Shown here: one piece after another, positions 34,301 through 42,037 of the stretch
How the letters are laid out: every line of letters begins with the position of its first letter
Numbering within the stretch: position 1 is the first letter of the stretch
The notes under the pieces: generated by a model
Database searches by the model: none
The model's input: only the letters and a program-made list of their open reading frames with translations
Told to the model about the DNA's origin: nothing
Position numbers and translations under genes: made by a program
Assembly (NCBI GenBank): GCA_007134215.1
Contig: SLLG01000065.1
Location: 1-42,371, forward strand
Source of the DNA: Opitutales bacterium
GTDB taxonomy: Bacteria > Verrucomicrobiota > Verrucomicrobiia > Opitutales > Oceanipulchritudinaceae
DNA: 42,371 nt
Direction: 5' to 3'

Positions 34301-35689
34301 ACAACTTTCGGGCACCTTGACCATGACCTTTCCGTAGCCTGGGACGGGCGTGCCCTGACGACAAAGCTCGCCGGGCGGATACATCAACTCCGGCACGGCA
34401 CTGTTATGAGCGGTGGCTTTGGATACGGGGGCACGCTCTCCGCATCCGCGGAGGCAGCCACGACGCTTGCGCTGGAGTTTGACCTGAAGGACCTCGCGAC
34501 AAACGTAAGCCACTTCGCGACAAACAAGATTGCCGGGATTCCTGGGTCTCTCCGTCTCGAAGTGACCACACCGGCGTACGGCGTCTTACGGGATAGCCCG
34601 GCGGTCGACCTCAATTTGCACTTGAGAAACCTTTTCTTCGACTACCTGCGATTCCGCGCCAAGGCGCGCTTCAGCAACGGGTTCGCTGGCGAATGGTTCG
34701 GATGCGATGTACTGGATGTCGATTTCTTCGGTATGGACTACTCCGACCTTTCGCTCGCCGTCCGCCGTCAATCGACCGACACATTCACCGTCCGCTTAAG
34801 GAGTCAGACCCTCAACCTCGCGCCCGCAGCCGAACTCCTCGAGCCCTTCGTTCTCAACCTTCTCGAGGAAGCGGGCGGTGCGCCCGTAGCAACGGTGACA
34901 GCGCCGACGGTATTCGTGGATGAAGTGGACGATTACAAACAAACGGCCTCGGTTCCAGATTTGGTGTTCGACGCCGCCTTCGAGAGGATTCAAATCGGCA
35001 ACATCCATAGCTTCGGTCCTGTCGAGGCACGGGGTAAGCTTACGGGAGGGTTGCCCGATACATTCTCACTGCACGCGAACGACACAAACCACTCCATCTC
35101 GTTCGTCGTGGACGCTCCGGATAACGACGGTATTCGGTCCATGGATTTCCGCCTCGCCGAGTTGGGGCATTGGCTGAATGTCGCGGTCTCCCCGCTGCGG
35201 CTCTACCAGAGTGAACGCGCGGCTGAAAACGAAGCGCTCACCACCCTTCTGAAGATTCCGGAGATTCTCGACCGCGGTCATCTGCGATTTGGAGGCGAGT
35301 TCACACTGCACCCAAACCTGTTGGCGAGCTTCAGTTCTGTCAGTCTGGGTGAGGTCGTTCTGCAGACCGAAATCGCCTTCCTCAACCGAATTGCCGCACT
35401 TGCCGACCGGAAGGTCACGCTACTCATTCCTTTCAAGGAGTTCCGCATCGCAGCCATCGACCTCGACGAACATGAAGTAACCGCGAAGGACATCTTCATG
35501 GAGGGGCCGATCAACCTTGCCCTCCAAACCGCGGGCTACGCTTTCGAGACCGGCAACCTGCACATCCTTGGACGTGTCTTCGGTGTTCCGTTCGAAGTCG
35601 TCGGCGTTCCGCCGGACCTTCAGTTTTTCCTGCAGGAGCGAAGCCCGGTCATTCGCGCCCTTACGGTGGAAGATGACTTTGAGTGGTAA
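31331..35689 (+). CDS. very large AsmA-like/DUF3971-type envelope protein
   Basis: 1452 aa. A single N-terminal transmembrane helix (about 8-30) anchors a huge periplasmic part made almost wholly of beta-strand repeats with LxLxxxxL patterns. The opening after the helix (WNLTPLRGFIAASVESQVEGLEFSFAEARLQLKGG) is the AsmA/TamB/YdbH-like start. Such proteins form long hydrophobic grooves that bridge inner and outer membranes and move phospholipids. The length fits an envelope-spanning groove. I prefer ATG 31331; the frame can open earlier at TTG 31307 but without support. No close family name can be assigned, and the role is inference. It is divergent from the barrel-like gene and convergent with the PEPCK gene, 61 bases away. 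Base composition is slightly less GC-rich than the housekeeping genes. Confidence 0.65.
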   Translation: MKSHYKKIFSILVLFPCIIAFTALGTLAFPGWNLTPLRGFIAASVESQVEGLEFSFAEARLQLKGGTQLQARIRHTTLGQAGGKRTLELGNAEVSIPLRRLFGGRIMPAWFDLHEVSAWLDTDESGIPVLPPWLQGLTETEAETVDTTAWDPFRLSQIPVIWKITEGEAARVRITVYKAHLIRNGKTAIFSLPSLHIDLDGRADGAEVTWRSGEIDVPDSHYVSGQMRVNVPDEKVDWKNHLRLPLTPDLAAWLETGFPFLPVPSFLNTTAELHAAGRVELLESRMDTSGQLTLAAGQIAPVGDPAFRLSLPPVTMDFGSDLYFGDGLPRLHSNLAVRLGEGERASVVTFNARLDSAEDSLGMETVGTLKYVEDILAILPPALRPASITGDFRWTAALDTSLALPARVRQGSVSVSSGGIELRLEGNPDQPLHIEPFTFSGMFEQSGNLINVSPFHFRMGPLAIDGSGFHWHGSEETPGGTGTISLRPVATADLIRLIPGGQGFMPDSFTEWFEEVNVETADVTFTVQPGEEGDSFIERVSITPAWRLSIHGKPLCGGGSVTAVIPENTISIDLRAAEFNPAGMLVPVISGYVDIDSKTTLSLRGDIDIPTFSGQLTAALEAEPGWIRLAENPVLRTGEAVPLHGISSQLYLAGGLDHIRKAAGEFTLSAAPAQLHCTLSAAPFALQAADTEPLHLHVSADIQPKPTREILYWLHPEVVAALPLPAEILHQIDLESAMLQMEISLQNTDSGSGVTLSVPEASLRLRTGREPLPVSATGFSEADGSTRVLWSSEPWNPAQTGIETDNFLPFSSGILQLPLSFRGELLLPGPFLLHDPARLLPDLRIQAHVSGEDGSIRPNPSREEGFALTKVDGRLSLTPSPPSMDAVLLVESGIGTLRVESEVAAFQETAPSVRLKAQVSSNLSAVDTILDVLDLTEQLPLWAQKGGFRGTVDATVGTRGFLREDWNPGDWPLEMELKMRDIWSPLPDDSTTFGHLDHDLSVAWDGRALTTKLAGRIHQLRHGTVMSGGFGYGGTLSASAEAATTLALEFDLKDLATNVSHFATNKIAGIPGSLRLEVTTPAYGVLRDSPAVDLNLHLRNLFFDYLRFRAKARFSNGFAGEWFGCDVLDVDFFGMDYSDLSLAVRRQSTDTFTVRLRSQTLNLAPAAELLEPFVLNLLEEAGGAPVATVTAPTVFVDEVDDYKQTASVPDLVFDAAFERIQIGNIHSFGPVEARGKLTGGLPDTFSLHANDTNHSISFVVDAPDNDGIRSMDFRLAELGHWLNVAVSPLRLYQSERAAENEALTTLLKIPEILDRGHLRFGGEFTLHPNLLASFSSVSLGEVVLQTEIAFLNRIAALADRKVTLLIPFKEFRIAAIDLDEHEVTAKDIFMEGPINLALQTAGYAFETGNLHILGRVFGVPFEVVGVPPDLQFFLQERSPVIRALTVEDDFEW

Positions 35690-35750
35690 CCAAGGTCGCA
35701 GGCCAATTGGCGCTTGGATACGGCCGGGCATCGCGCGGGCGCGGCGCGCC

Positions 35751-38700
35751 TCAGCAAAAAAGGTCGCGCCCGATGGTACCGCGCCAGCGCTCGCGCCCGC
35801 TCTCGCCTTTACACTGCGCGAGGAATCGGTCGACACGGGCCTTCGCATCGCTCTTTGCCTCATCATCCAGTTGCACAGAGTCGAGATAACCCGAGCGCGA
35901 CTCCCAGAAGGCACGGAAATAATCCTGCTGGCGGTCGAGCCGTTCGCCGTACCAATCACTCTCCAGCAAGCTCTCCCGCGTGAAGAGCGCACGCACTTCG
36001 GAATCCTGGTAGCCCTTACCCTCCCACTCGCCGCGGGCCATGATGTGCAAGAGCGCCTTGAGCGGCGGGCAGGCGAGTTCGATGCTCCCGTCCTCAAAGT
36101 AATGGCCTGCCACCCGCCGGTGGGTCTCCATGATATTGTGCATGCCGTCGACAAAGTCATCCATGCCCTGCTGCTCCGGCTTGAGCATGTCCTCGTCGAA
36201 GAGGATGCCGGGATTGGCGAAGATCCGACCCATGAAATAGGCGACAAAGGATTCATTGATCCGGTAGCCGAGAAGGCTCGCCGGAACGGTCTCTCCGTTG
36301 TATTCAAAATCTTCCATCCGGTCGAGGAACCCGTTCTCGATGAGCCACTCGGGGTTGCGCTCGAGCAGCCGCATGCGGCACCAGATTTCGGGCACAAGCA
36401 GGCTGATGTCATGGTCGACCCGGAACTTGGGGCCGACATAGCCCGCCGCCGTAATGAATGGTTTGTATCCCGTGAGGATCATCGAGACGAGCGCGTTGTT
36501 CAGGTCGACAATGGGCTGAAGCATGTTGAACGGCCCCTTCGTCAACCCGCCCTCGGATCCCGCGCCGGTCGTCGATGGACTCTTCCCTGTCATGCTGGAG
36601 ATAAACTCCATGAACGCTTCCGGCAGCGGGAGGTAATGGACCGGATTGAAGACAGCGAGGTTGCGTATGGCCCCTTCCGGCGGATTATTGCGGCGCCCCG
36701 GAAGGACGGCGCTCACCGTGAACACGCCTCTCTTCTCCTTCTCCAACCGGCGCAGGAGGCGGTGCCCCACCTCCGCGACGTAGGGATCGCGGGGGTACTC
36801 GAGTGTCGAGACGGTTTGCAGGTAACGGGGATTCTTCGACGGCTTGCCCTCGACAAGGCGCGGGTTGGAAGATGAAACGACATACTTCGGATGCCGCTCC
36901 GGATACTCCACGAAGTCGCGGATGCGTTCTTTCATGGGGTCGGTGAAATAATCGAACCGCACGGCATCCTCCACAATCTCGCGCGCATCTTCGTGGGTAA
37001 GCGGCTGAAAGTTGGAGACAAAACTCCCCGCCCGCGCCAGGTCCTCCTCGGTCTTTTTGTCGTACCCGCGGACGATGGCGTCGTCAGGACGCTGAAAGAG
37101 CCGGTTCTCGCAGTTGAAGACAACCTTTAGGGAGGGATGCTGCTCCGCGAGGCGGGGCGGGACACCGCCAAGGACATCGTTCGGCACGGTGATGGAGGCC
37201 GTGATATCGTCCTCCGCCTGTATCTTGGACGCGGGCGCGAAGTCCTTGCGCAAGCTGAACACACGCCATGAACCGTCGGACTCGTACCCGACGCGCAGGT
37301 AGCTGGCGACGACCTTGGCATTGCGGTACTTCAGTTCGTGGCCGGGATTCCCGTTGATGACGTCGACAGAGAACCGCGAGCGCCAGTTGTCGCCCCAGTC
37401 CTGCTTGTAGAACCGCTTTACAATGAGAACGAGTTCCTTGATGTGGGGCGGTATGGATTCGATGTATTCGTTGTGCTCGTCGGTGAAGTCGGGGCTGGGC
37501 GTGAACAACTTGACGACGGAGCCGAGCGTCCGCTCCGGACTGAGAATTTCCCGCCCTTTCTCACGCCGCCGCGCGGGATCGCGGAACCGGTCGCGGTAGT
37601 CGCGTTTGAGAACCGCCTCGACGGCATCGAAGTCCTTCCGGAAATCCTTCACGTAGAACGGTGCGTGGATAATGGCATCACCGATCGACTTTGAAATCTC
37701 TGATTTTCCACCGCCCGAGACCGTGCAAGGCTTGTGGCAGAGCGTGGCTTCAGGCGTCGTCCCGACAAGGCGCCAGCGGCGCCCGACGGCGGGCTTTTTC
37801 AGCTCCACCTTGTATCCGGTCGGCAGGATGTAAACCCGCCTCGCGAGGAGCTTGATCGTTTGCTCCTCGCCGTTCCGCTGCCATGAAATCCGCTGATTGG
37901 GCAGCGAAAAACGGGCCCCCTCGGGTATGTATGTAATCTCCGGATACACCGTGTCGACACCATACCCTTCCGGCATGACCTCGATGTGGTCACCCTCCCG
38001 TTTGAGCAATCCGTCAAAGTCGTAGCCTTCCTCGCTCATCACGTCGGTGAGCCGGAACTCCTCGCCCAAGTCGTAGCTGGCGAAGGCCAGCGCCCCCCCG
38101 GCGTGCTCCTCCTCGGCAAGGCCCATGAGGTTCGCCGCGAAGCTGATCTGCGTCTTCACCTCCTTTTTGCAGTAGCCAAAGTAGTTGTCGGCGATGAGCG
38201 TGACGACGACACCGCGCGCGTCCCGCGCGGTCAGCTTGAAAGCGCCGCCGTCGTTGTACTTTTCGTCGTCCGACTCCCAGCACATGCCGTCGCGCTTCTG
38301 GCGCTCCGTCGCTTCGGACACATGCGGCAGGCCCATTTCCTTCTTTGTCACGCGAACGAGGTGCGGGGCGAGGACGACGCATCCCGTGTGGCCGCTCCAG
38401 TGCTCGAAGTCCATTCCGGCGTCATTTTCGGGTAGAAACGGGTCGCCCGCGTTACCGAAGATCGACTCAACAAAGTCGAGATTGCTCACAAGATTGCCGG
38501 GCGCGAAGAAGCGCGTCTCCATGCGCTGCTCGTTCAAATAGTCCGGGATCTCCGGCGCCACCACCGGGCGCAGGAGGAGCGACACCCATGCGCGCGCCTT
38601 CTTTTCCTGGTTCGCCGTGAGCGGCAGCTCCATGAGCGACTCCGGCGGATTGAGGGCGGTGCGGAGGAGGCGGGCGAACGTGCGCCTGGGCACGGCCTTT

Positions 38701-39200
38701 TTGTCGCCGGGGATGGGGAGTCCGCCCTCCGCGATGTGGAAGACACCCTCCGTCGTGCGCCGGTCCTTCACGGGATTGTGCAGCACGCCGTTGGCAAGCC
38801 GGTAGCTCTGAACGAGTTCCGACTGGTATTCGTCGGCGTCCACCGGAAGCGAGAGCACCCGCGCGATGCCATGCTGCGGCAGCGCGAACGTGCGGCCCGG
38901 CAGGCGGCTCACCGGTTCGTTGTCGAGGTCCCCGAGGTAATCCTGCAGGAACGCCTCGATGCGCTGGTCGGCGGGCGGCCGGATGTCCTCGAGGTAGCGT
39001 GCCCGCGCGCGGTATTGCGCCACGAGGGTCCGGCCCACCTCGGAGAACGGGTAGTTACTCTCGTCCCCGGCAACGGGCTGTCCCATCGCCGCGAGACGCA
39101 GATTGATCAAGTCCAGTTCCTTCCCCTCATACACCACCGACTGGCGGGTCTCCGGGTCGAATCCGATGGCACGGACGTATTCCTGTGGTTTGAGCGACAT
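35751..39200 (-). CDS. PPi-type phosphoenolpyruvate carboxykinase
   Basis: 1149 aa, about twice the length of GTP- or ATP-PEPCK, matching the PPi-dependent type known from Propionibacterium and Entamoeba. It interconverts oxaloacetate plus PPi with PEP plus Pi and CO2. The most telling block is CHKPCTVSGGGKSEISKS (488-505, Lys499), with RRVYILPTGYKVELKKP and RWRLVGTTPEATL just before it. Further family-like parts are GAGSEGGLTKGPFNMLQPIVDLN and the AGYVGPKFRVDHDISLLVPE stretch. The start ATG is preceded by AGGGAGG at 9 bases, one of the best ribosome binding sites in the window. It is monocistronic and cytoplasmic. The identification is from remembered family motifs, so a database check would firm it up. 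Confidence 0.82.
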   Translation of the reverse strand: MSLKPQEYVRAIGFDPETRQSVVYEGKELDLINLRLAAMGQPVAGDESNYPFSEVGRTLVAQYRARARYLEDIRPPADQRIEAFLQDYLGDLDNEPVSRLPGRTFALPQHGIARVLSLPVDADEYQSELVQSYRLANGVLHNPVKDRRTTEGVFHIAEGGLPIPGDKKAVPRRTFARLLRTALNPPESLMELPLTANQEKKARAWVSLLLRPVVAPEIPDYLNEQRMETRFFAPGNLVSNLDFVESIFGNAGDPFLPENDAGMDFEHWSGHTGCVVLAPHLVRVTKKEMGLPHVSEATERQKRDGMCWESDDEKYNDGGAFKLTARDARGVVVTLIADNYFGYCKKEVKTQISFAANLMGLAEEEHAGGALAFASYDLGEEFRLTDVMSEEGYDFDGLLKREGDHIEVMPEGYGVDTVYPEITYIPEGARFSLPNQRISWQRNGEEQTIKLLARRVYILPTGYKVELKKPAVGRRWRLVGTTPEATLCHKPCTVSGGGKSEISKSIGDAIIHAPFYVKDFRKDFDAVEAVLKRDYRDRFRDPARRREKGREILSPERTLGSVVKLFTPSPDFTDEHNEYIESIPPHIKELVLIVKRFYKQDWGDNWRSRFSVDVINGNPGHELKYRNAKVVASYLRVGYESDGSWRVFSLRKDFAPASKIQAEDDITASITVPNDVLGGVPPRLAEQHPSLKVVFNCENRLFQRPDDAIVRGYDKKTEEDLARAGSFVSNFQPLTHEDAREIVEDAVRFDYFTDPMKERIRDFVEYPERHPKYVVSSSNPRLVEGKPSKNPRYLQTVSTLEYPRDPYVAEVGHRLLRRLEKEKRGVFTVSAVLPGRRNNPPEGAIRNLAVFNPVHYLPLPEAFMEFISSMTGKSPSTTGAGSEGGLTKGPFNMLQPIVDLNNALVSMILTGYKPFITAAGYVGPKFRVDHDISLLVPEIWCRMRLLERNPEWLIENGFLDRMEDFEYNGETVPASLLGYRINESFVAYFMGRIFANPGILFDEDMLKPEQQGMDDFVDGMHNIMETHRRVAGHYFEDGSIELACPPLKALLHIMARGEWEGKGYQDSEVRALFTRESLLESDWYGERLDRQQDYFRAFWESRSGYLDSVQLDDEAKSDAKARVDRFLAQCKGESGRERWRGTIGRDLFC

Positions 39201-39386
39201 ATTCCTGTTCCTCCCTTTAGTGTGTGTTCGGTGTGGTTCGTTCCCTGCACCTCCTCACGGAACCCTTCCCCGGGCCATGGTCAAGGAAAACGCCGGTCAC
39301 CTGCAGAATTCCCCGAAAACGGCCCCCGCCGCCAAAAAAAGCCTTGATCGCCCCCACCCCTTCTGCCTTCCTGAGCCCCTTTACGG

Positions 39387-39463
39387 GCACCCGTAGCTCA
39401 ATTGGATAGAGCACCTGACTACGGATCAGGAGGTTACAGGTTCGACTCCTGTCGGGTGTGCCA
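39387..39463 (+). tRNA. tRNA-Arg (anticodon ACG)
   Basis: A complete cloverleaf of 77 bases with encoded CCA. The acceptor stem GCACCCG pairs with CGGGTGT (one G-U), the D-arm is GCTC...GAGC, the anticodon stem CCTGA/TCAGG encloses CTACGGA with anticodon ACG at 39421-39423, and the T-arm is ACAGG-TTCGACT-CCTGT. A34 would be converted to inosine by TadA to read CGU, CGC and CGA. It lies between the divergent PEPCK gene and the DUF502 gene. Confidence 0.97.
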
Positions 39464-39700
39464 CTTCAAAAGAAGCGCAAGAGGCTGATAAACAGCGGCT
39501 TCGGAACTCAGGCGGATGCGTCGCCGATCTCACCGCAAGAGCGGTTTTCCTATCCGTGCTCCGTTTCAACCCTCACCCGCGCAGGTTCCGCGGGCGCGGC
39601 GACGGCATGTCGCAAACCGTGTCCGTTCTCCGTTTCCATTCGCGCCGAAATCCGTCCTATCCCGCTTGCGCCGTTGGTGCCCTCTGGCATTTTCTGGGGC

Positions 39701-40420
39701 GTGTCACCGGTCATTCGAGGCATTCGCAACGCATTCATCTCGGGCATCCTCCTGCTCGCGCCCGTCGCCGTGACGGTCTTTGTCATCAATTTTTTGATCC
39801 AAAGCATCGGCGGGCCGACGCGGCGGTTCGTCTTTTTTTTCATTCCGGCGGACCCGCGGGACCGCGTGTGGATTGAATACGGGCTGCACTTCGTCTCCTT
39901 CGTCATTGTTCTCGCGCTCATCACCCTGCTCGGGTGGCTCTCCCAGCGCCTCATCGGCCGGGCCTTCATCGCGCTCTTCGAGAAGTTCGTCGACGGCGTG
40001 CCGGGGGTGCGGACCGTCTACAACACGGTGAAGCAGATCCGCGATACCTTCGTGCAACAGGAAAAGGCGGTCTTCCAGCGGGTCGCCCTCGTGGAATTTC
40101 CGCGCCGCGGCCTCTTCGTCCTCGCCTTCCTCACCGGACAAGGCAAGGGCGAGGTGCAGGCGCGCACGACGGAAGACCTGGTCAACCTCTTTGTTCCGAC
40201 CACACCGAACCCGACGAGCGGATTCCTCATCATGGCCCCGCGCGAAGACGTGCATCTGCTGAAGATGTCCGTCGGCGACGGGATGAAGCTGATCATCAGC
40301 GGCGGAGCCGTCGTGCCGGTCTACAATCCCGAAACCGGGGAAATCGAGTCCGTGCGGGTAACGCAGGGAACCGACAACGGCCTCGCCTTTCCGGCCACCA
40401 AACCAACGTCCGGAGACTAA
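39701..40420 (+). CDS. DUF502 family membrane protein
   Basis: 239-residue DUF502 protein (COG2928). Two transmembrane helices (about 10-35 and 65-88) are followed by a cytoplasmic domain with FEKFVDGVPGVRTVYNTVKQIRDTF, the family core, and PTTPNPTSGFLIMAPREDV, another family block. The domain resembles the plant COV1 proteins; the biochemical function is unknown. The frame is open back to 39458, but that would overlap the tRNA and the extra sequence is atypical, so I use GTG 39701, where the conserved VIRGIRNAFISGILLLAPV begins. The RecO-like gene follows by 7 bases. Confidence 0.88.
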   Translation: MSPVIRGIRNAFISGILLLAPVAVTVFVINFLIQSIGGPTRRFVFFFIPADPRDRVWIEYGLHFVSFVIVLALITLLGWLSQRLIGRAFIALFEKFVDGVPGVRTVYNTVKQIRDTFVQQEKAVFQRVALVEFPRRGLFVLAFLTGQGKGEVQARTTEDLVNLFVPTTPNPTSGFLIMAPREDVHLLKMSVGDGMKLIISGGAVVPVYNPETGEIESVRVTQGTDNGLAFPATKPTSGD

Positions 40421-40427
40421 GCCGCCA

Positions 40428-41048
40428 GTGCACGCGGAGAGCGCCATCCATGACGAAGCCATCGTCGTCCACCGTGGCGACGCCGGCGAATCGCACTGGC
40501 GCTACACCGTTCTCACCGCCGGCCACGGATGGGTGTCCGCCCTGCGCCGTAAGCCGGGCAAACGCGCGCAGCGGGCGGCCCCGCCGGATCTCTTCGAATA
40601 CGGCGAAATCTCGGTTCCCGCGAGACGTTCCGGCGCGCCGCTCGTCTTCGACGAGTTCCGGTCGATCCGCGGCCACCGCGAACTGGCGAAACAACCGGCG
40701 GCCCTCGCCGCCGCCGCCCGCCTTGCCAACCTCATGCGCCTGAACCTCGACCACAGCGAGTCGACCGAAAGCGCCTTCCGCCTGCTCGTGGAGACACTCG
40801 GGGCGCTGTGCGCGCGCCCCCGCCCGGACGCCGCCCTCTTCAAAGCGCTCTACCGGCTCGCCCGCGACGAGGGTTACCCCGTGCGCGAGGAATGGGCCGC
40901 CGCCCTCTCGCCGGAGGACCGCGCGGACGCTCTCCGCCTCCTGCGCCAGCCCCTTGATGCCATCCAATCCCCCGCGGAAGCCGCCGGACGCCTCACGGAC
41001 AGCCTCCTCCTCTACCTCGCCGGCAACTGCCACTGGCGCCTGCCGTGA
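40428..41048 (+). CDS. RecO-like DNA repair protein (divergent)
   Basis: 206 aa. The start (IHDEAIVVHRGDAGESHWRYTVLTAGHG) resembles the RecO N-terminal OB fold, where 'AIVL...GE...VLT...G' is typical, and the remainder (about 80-200) is an all-helical segment as in the RecO C-domain. The RecO zinc-binding cysteines are absent, and it is shorter than the 230-250 aa norm. RecO helps load RecA and anneal strands in the RecFOR pathway. I am only moderately sure of the family. The GTG start lies 7 bases after the DUF502 stop, so both are probably co-transcribed. Confidence 0.5.
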   Translation: MHAESAIHDEAIVVHRGDAGESHWRYTVLTAGHGWVSALRRKPGKRAQRAAPPDLFEYGEISVPARRSGAPLVFDEFRSIRGHRELAKQPAALAAAARLANLMRLNLDHSESTESAFRLLVETLGALCARPRPDAALFKALYRLARDEGYPVREEWAAALSPEDRADALRLLRQPLDAIQSPAEAAGRLTDSLLLYLAGNCHWRLP

Positions 41049-41206
41049 GGGCGGTTTCGACAGAGCCTTGGCTCCGTCGCGCAGTGACACGCACTTACGA
41101 ATGCAAGCCCTGATTGACTAAACGCTGCGGACTAGGTGAATTTACCTTGCGCCCTGCCGGGAATTCACCATGATCAGTCCAAAAAAACCAAGGCACGTTG
41201 TTGTAA

Positions 41207-41605
41207 ATGAACCTTATCAAAATACTCGTCCTTGTCGTGGTTGGGCTTCAATTCACCCGCGTTGATGGGGCCACTACCATTCTCGCATACGTCATCAAAG
41301 GTAAAGATCCTTACAGTATCTGGACGACTGATAGAGGGCCTTCAGGGAAAGAGGAAATTGTTTTCGAGGAATTGAGCCTCTGGCTTGATTGTTATGTGGT
41401 GATTACTGTCGAGCCGATTAGATTTGAAGATAAGATTTCCATTATGTATGAACCTGAAAGTAGGGCATACGTTTTGAAAGGCGGCCTGTTCGAATCGGAA
41501 GGACTGATGATTCTTGATAACCGGGAGGACCGTTTGCTTGAAGACATAGATGGTATACTGAAAAGCTACACTGCTGAAAACGATGGCTCCATGAGGCGGC
41601 GGTAA
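41207..41605 (+). CDS. small secreted protein, unknown function
   Basis: 132 aa with a likely signal peptide (1-21: Lys, a hydrophobic run ILVLVVVGL, cleavage near VDGA). The mature part is acidic and strand-rich (VVITVEPIRFEDKISIMYE) and ends SMRRR. No family is recognised. Its AT-rich codon use differs clearly from all neighbours, suggesting recent acquisition or relaxed selection. No strong ribosome binding site precedes it. It lies alone between recO-like and ilvD genes. Confidence 0.55.
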   Translation: MNLIKILVLVVVGLQFTRVDGATTILAYVIKGKDPYSIWTTDRGPSGKEEIVFEELSLWLDCYVVITVEPIRFEDKISIMYEPESRAYVLKGGLFESEGLMILDNREDRLLEDIDGILKSYTAENDGSMRRR

Positions 41606-42037
41606 GCGTCTGGAGAGATTTCAGATCCAAAAATGTACCCACGGCGCGAGCCAATGCCAAAGGGCTTTGGCAACGAAACTTAGGCATAACTCAGAACAGC
41701 GATGCGTCCTCCATGGCTGTGCCGGTGCGCTGGGGGGCACCGCATGCGCTCGCTCAGCAAGTCCCCAATGGCGCTCGGTTAAGCCACCTTTCGATAGGCT
41801 GCACGGCTCCGAAAGCGGGCGAGACGCCCGCGCTCCCAGGGAATCACCTGCTTATCCGAGCGCCATTGCAGCAAGTCCCCACGTCATCTTCAGCCTGGGC
41901 AAGGCGGGCGTTGTGGTTTTAGGGGCATCCGGGTGATGCGTCAGAACACAACAGTCTCGCCGATGGACAGGAACCGGTGCCGCGCGGCGGATTGGAGTTG
42001 CGTCGGGGCCGCCGGGGGCATGGCGTAGGTATCCGAT
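41606..42037. other. repeat-dense non-coding gap before ilvD
   Basis: No supported gene. The segment 41655-41881 is packed with hairpins and repeats, listed separately. The last 150 bases lead into ilvD; I see no terminator-antiterminator leader of the kind that controls branched-chain amino-acid genes in some bacteria. Confidence 0.5.
41655..41881. repeat. cluster of REP-like hairpins and repeats
   Basis: Four separate elements lie within 230 bases. Three are hairpins: TGCCAAAG-GG-CTTTGGCA (41655-41672), CGGTGC/GCACCG (41723-41742) and GCGGGCG-AGA-CGCCCGC (41815-41831). The fourth is a 13-base perfect inverted repeat, CAATGGCGCTCGG (41766-41778) with CCGAGCGCCATTG (41856-41868). Each arm of the last adjoins a copy of the direct repeat CAGCAAGTCCCCA (41755-41767 and 41869-41881). 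No T-runs follow any hairpin. The mosaic looks like a BIME-type cluster of RAYT substrates. Confidence 0.6.

Noticed and set aside
39458-39700. Upstream extension of the DUF502 protein
   Set aside because: It would start inside the tRNA-Arg 3' end and adds 81 residues without hydrophobic or family-like sequence.
41606-41881. CRISPR array
   Set aside because: The repeats are only 13 bases, occur twice, and include inverted copies; there is no regular repeat-spacer pattern and no cas gene.
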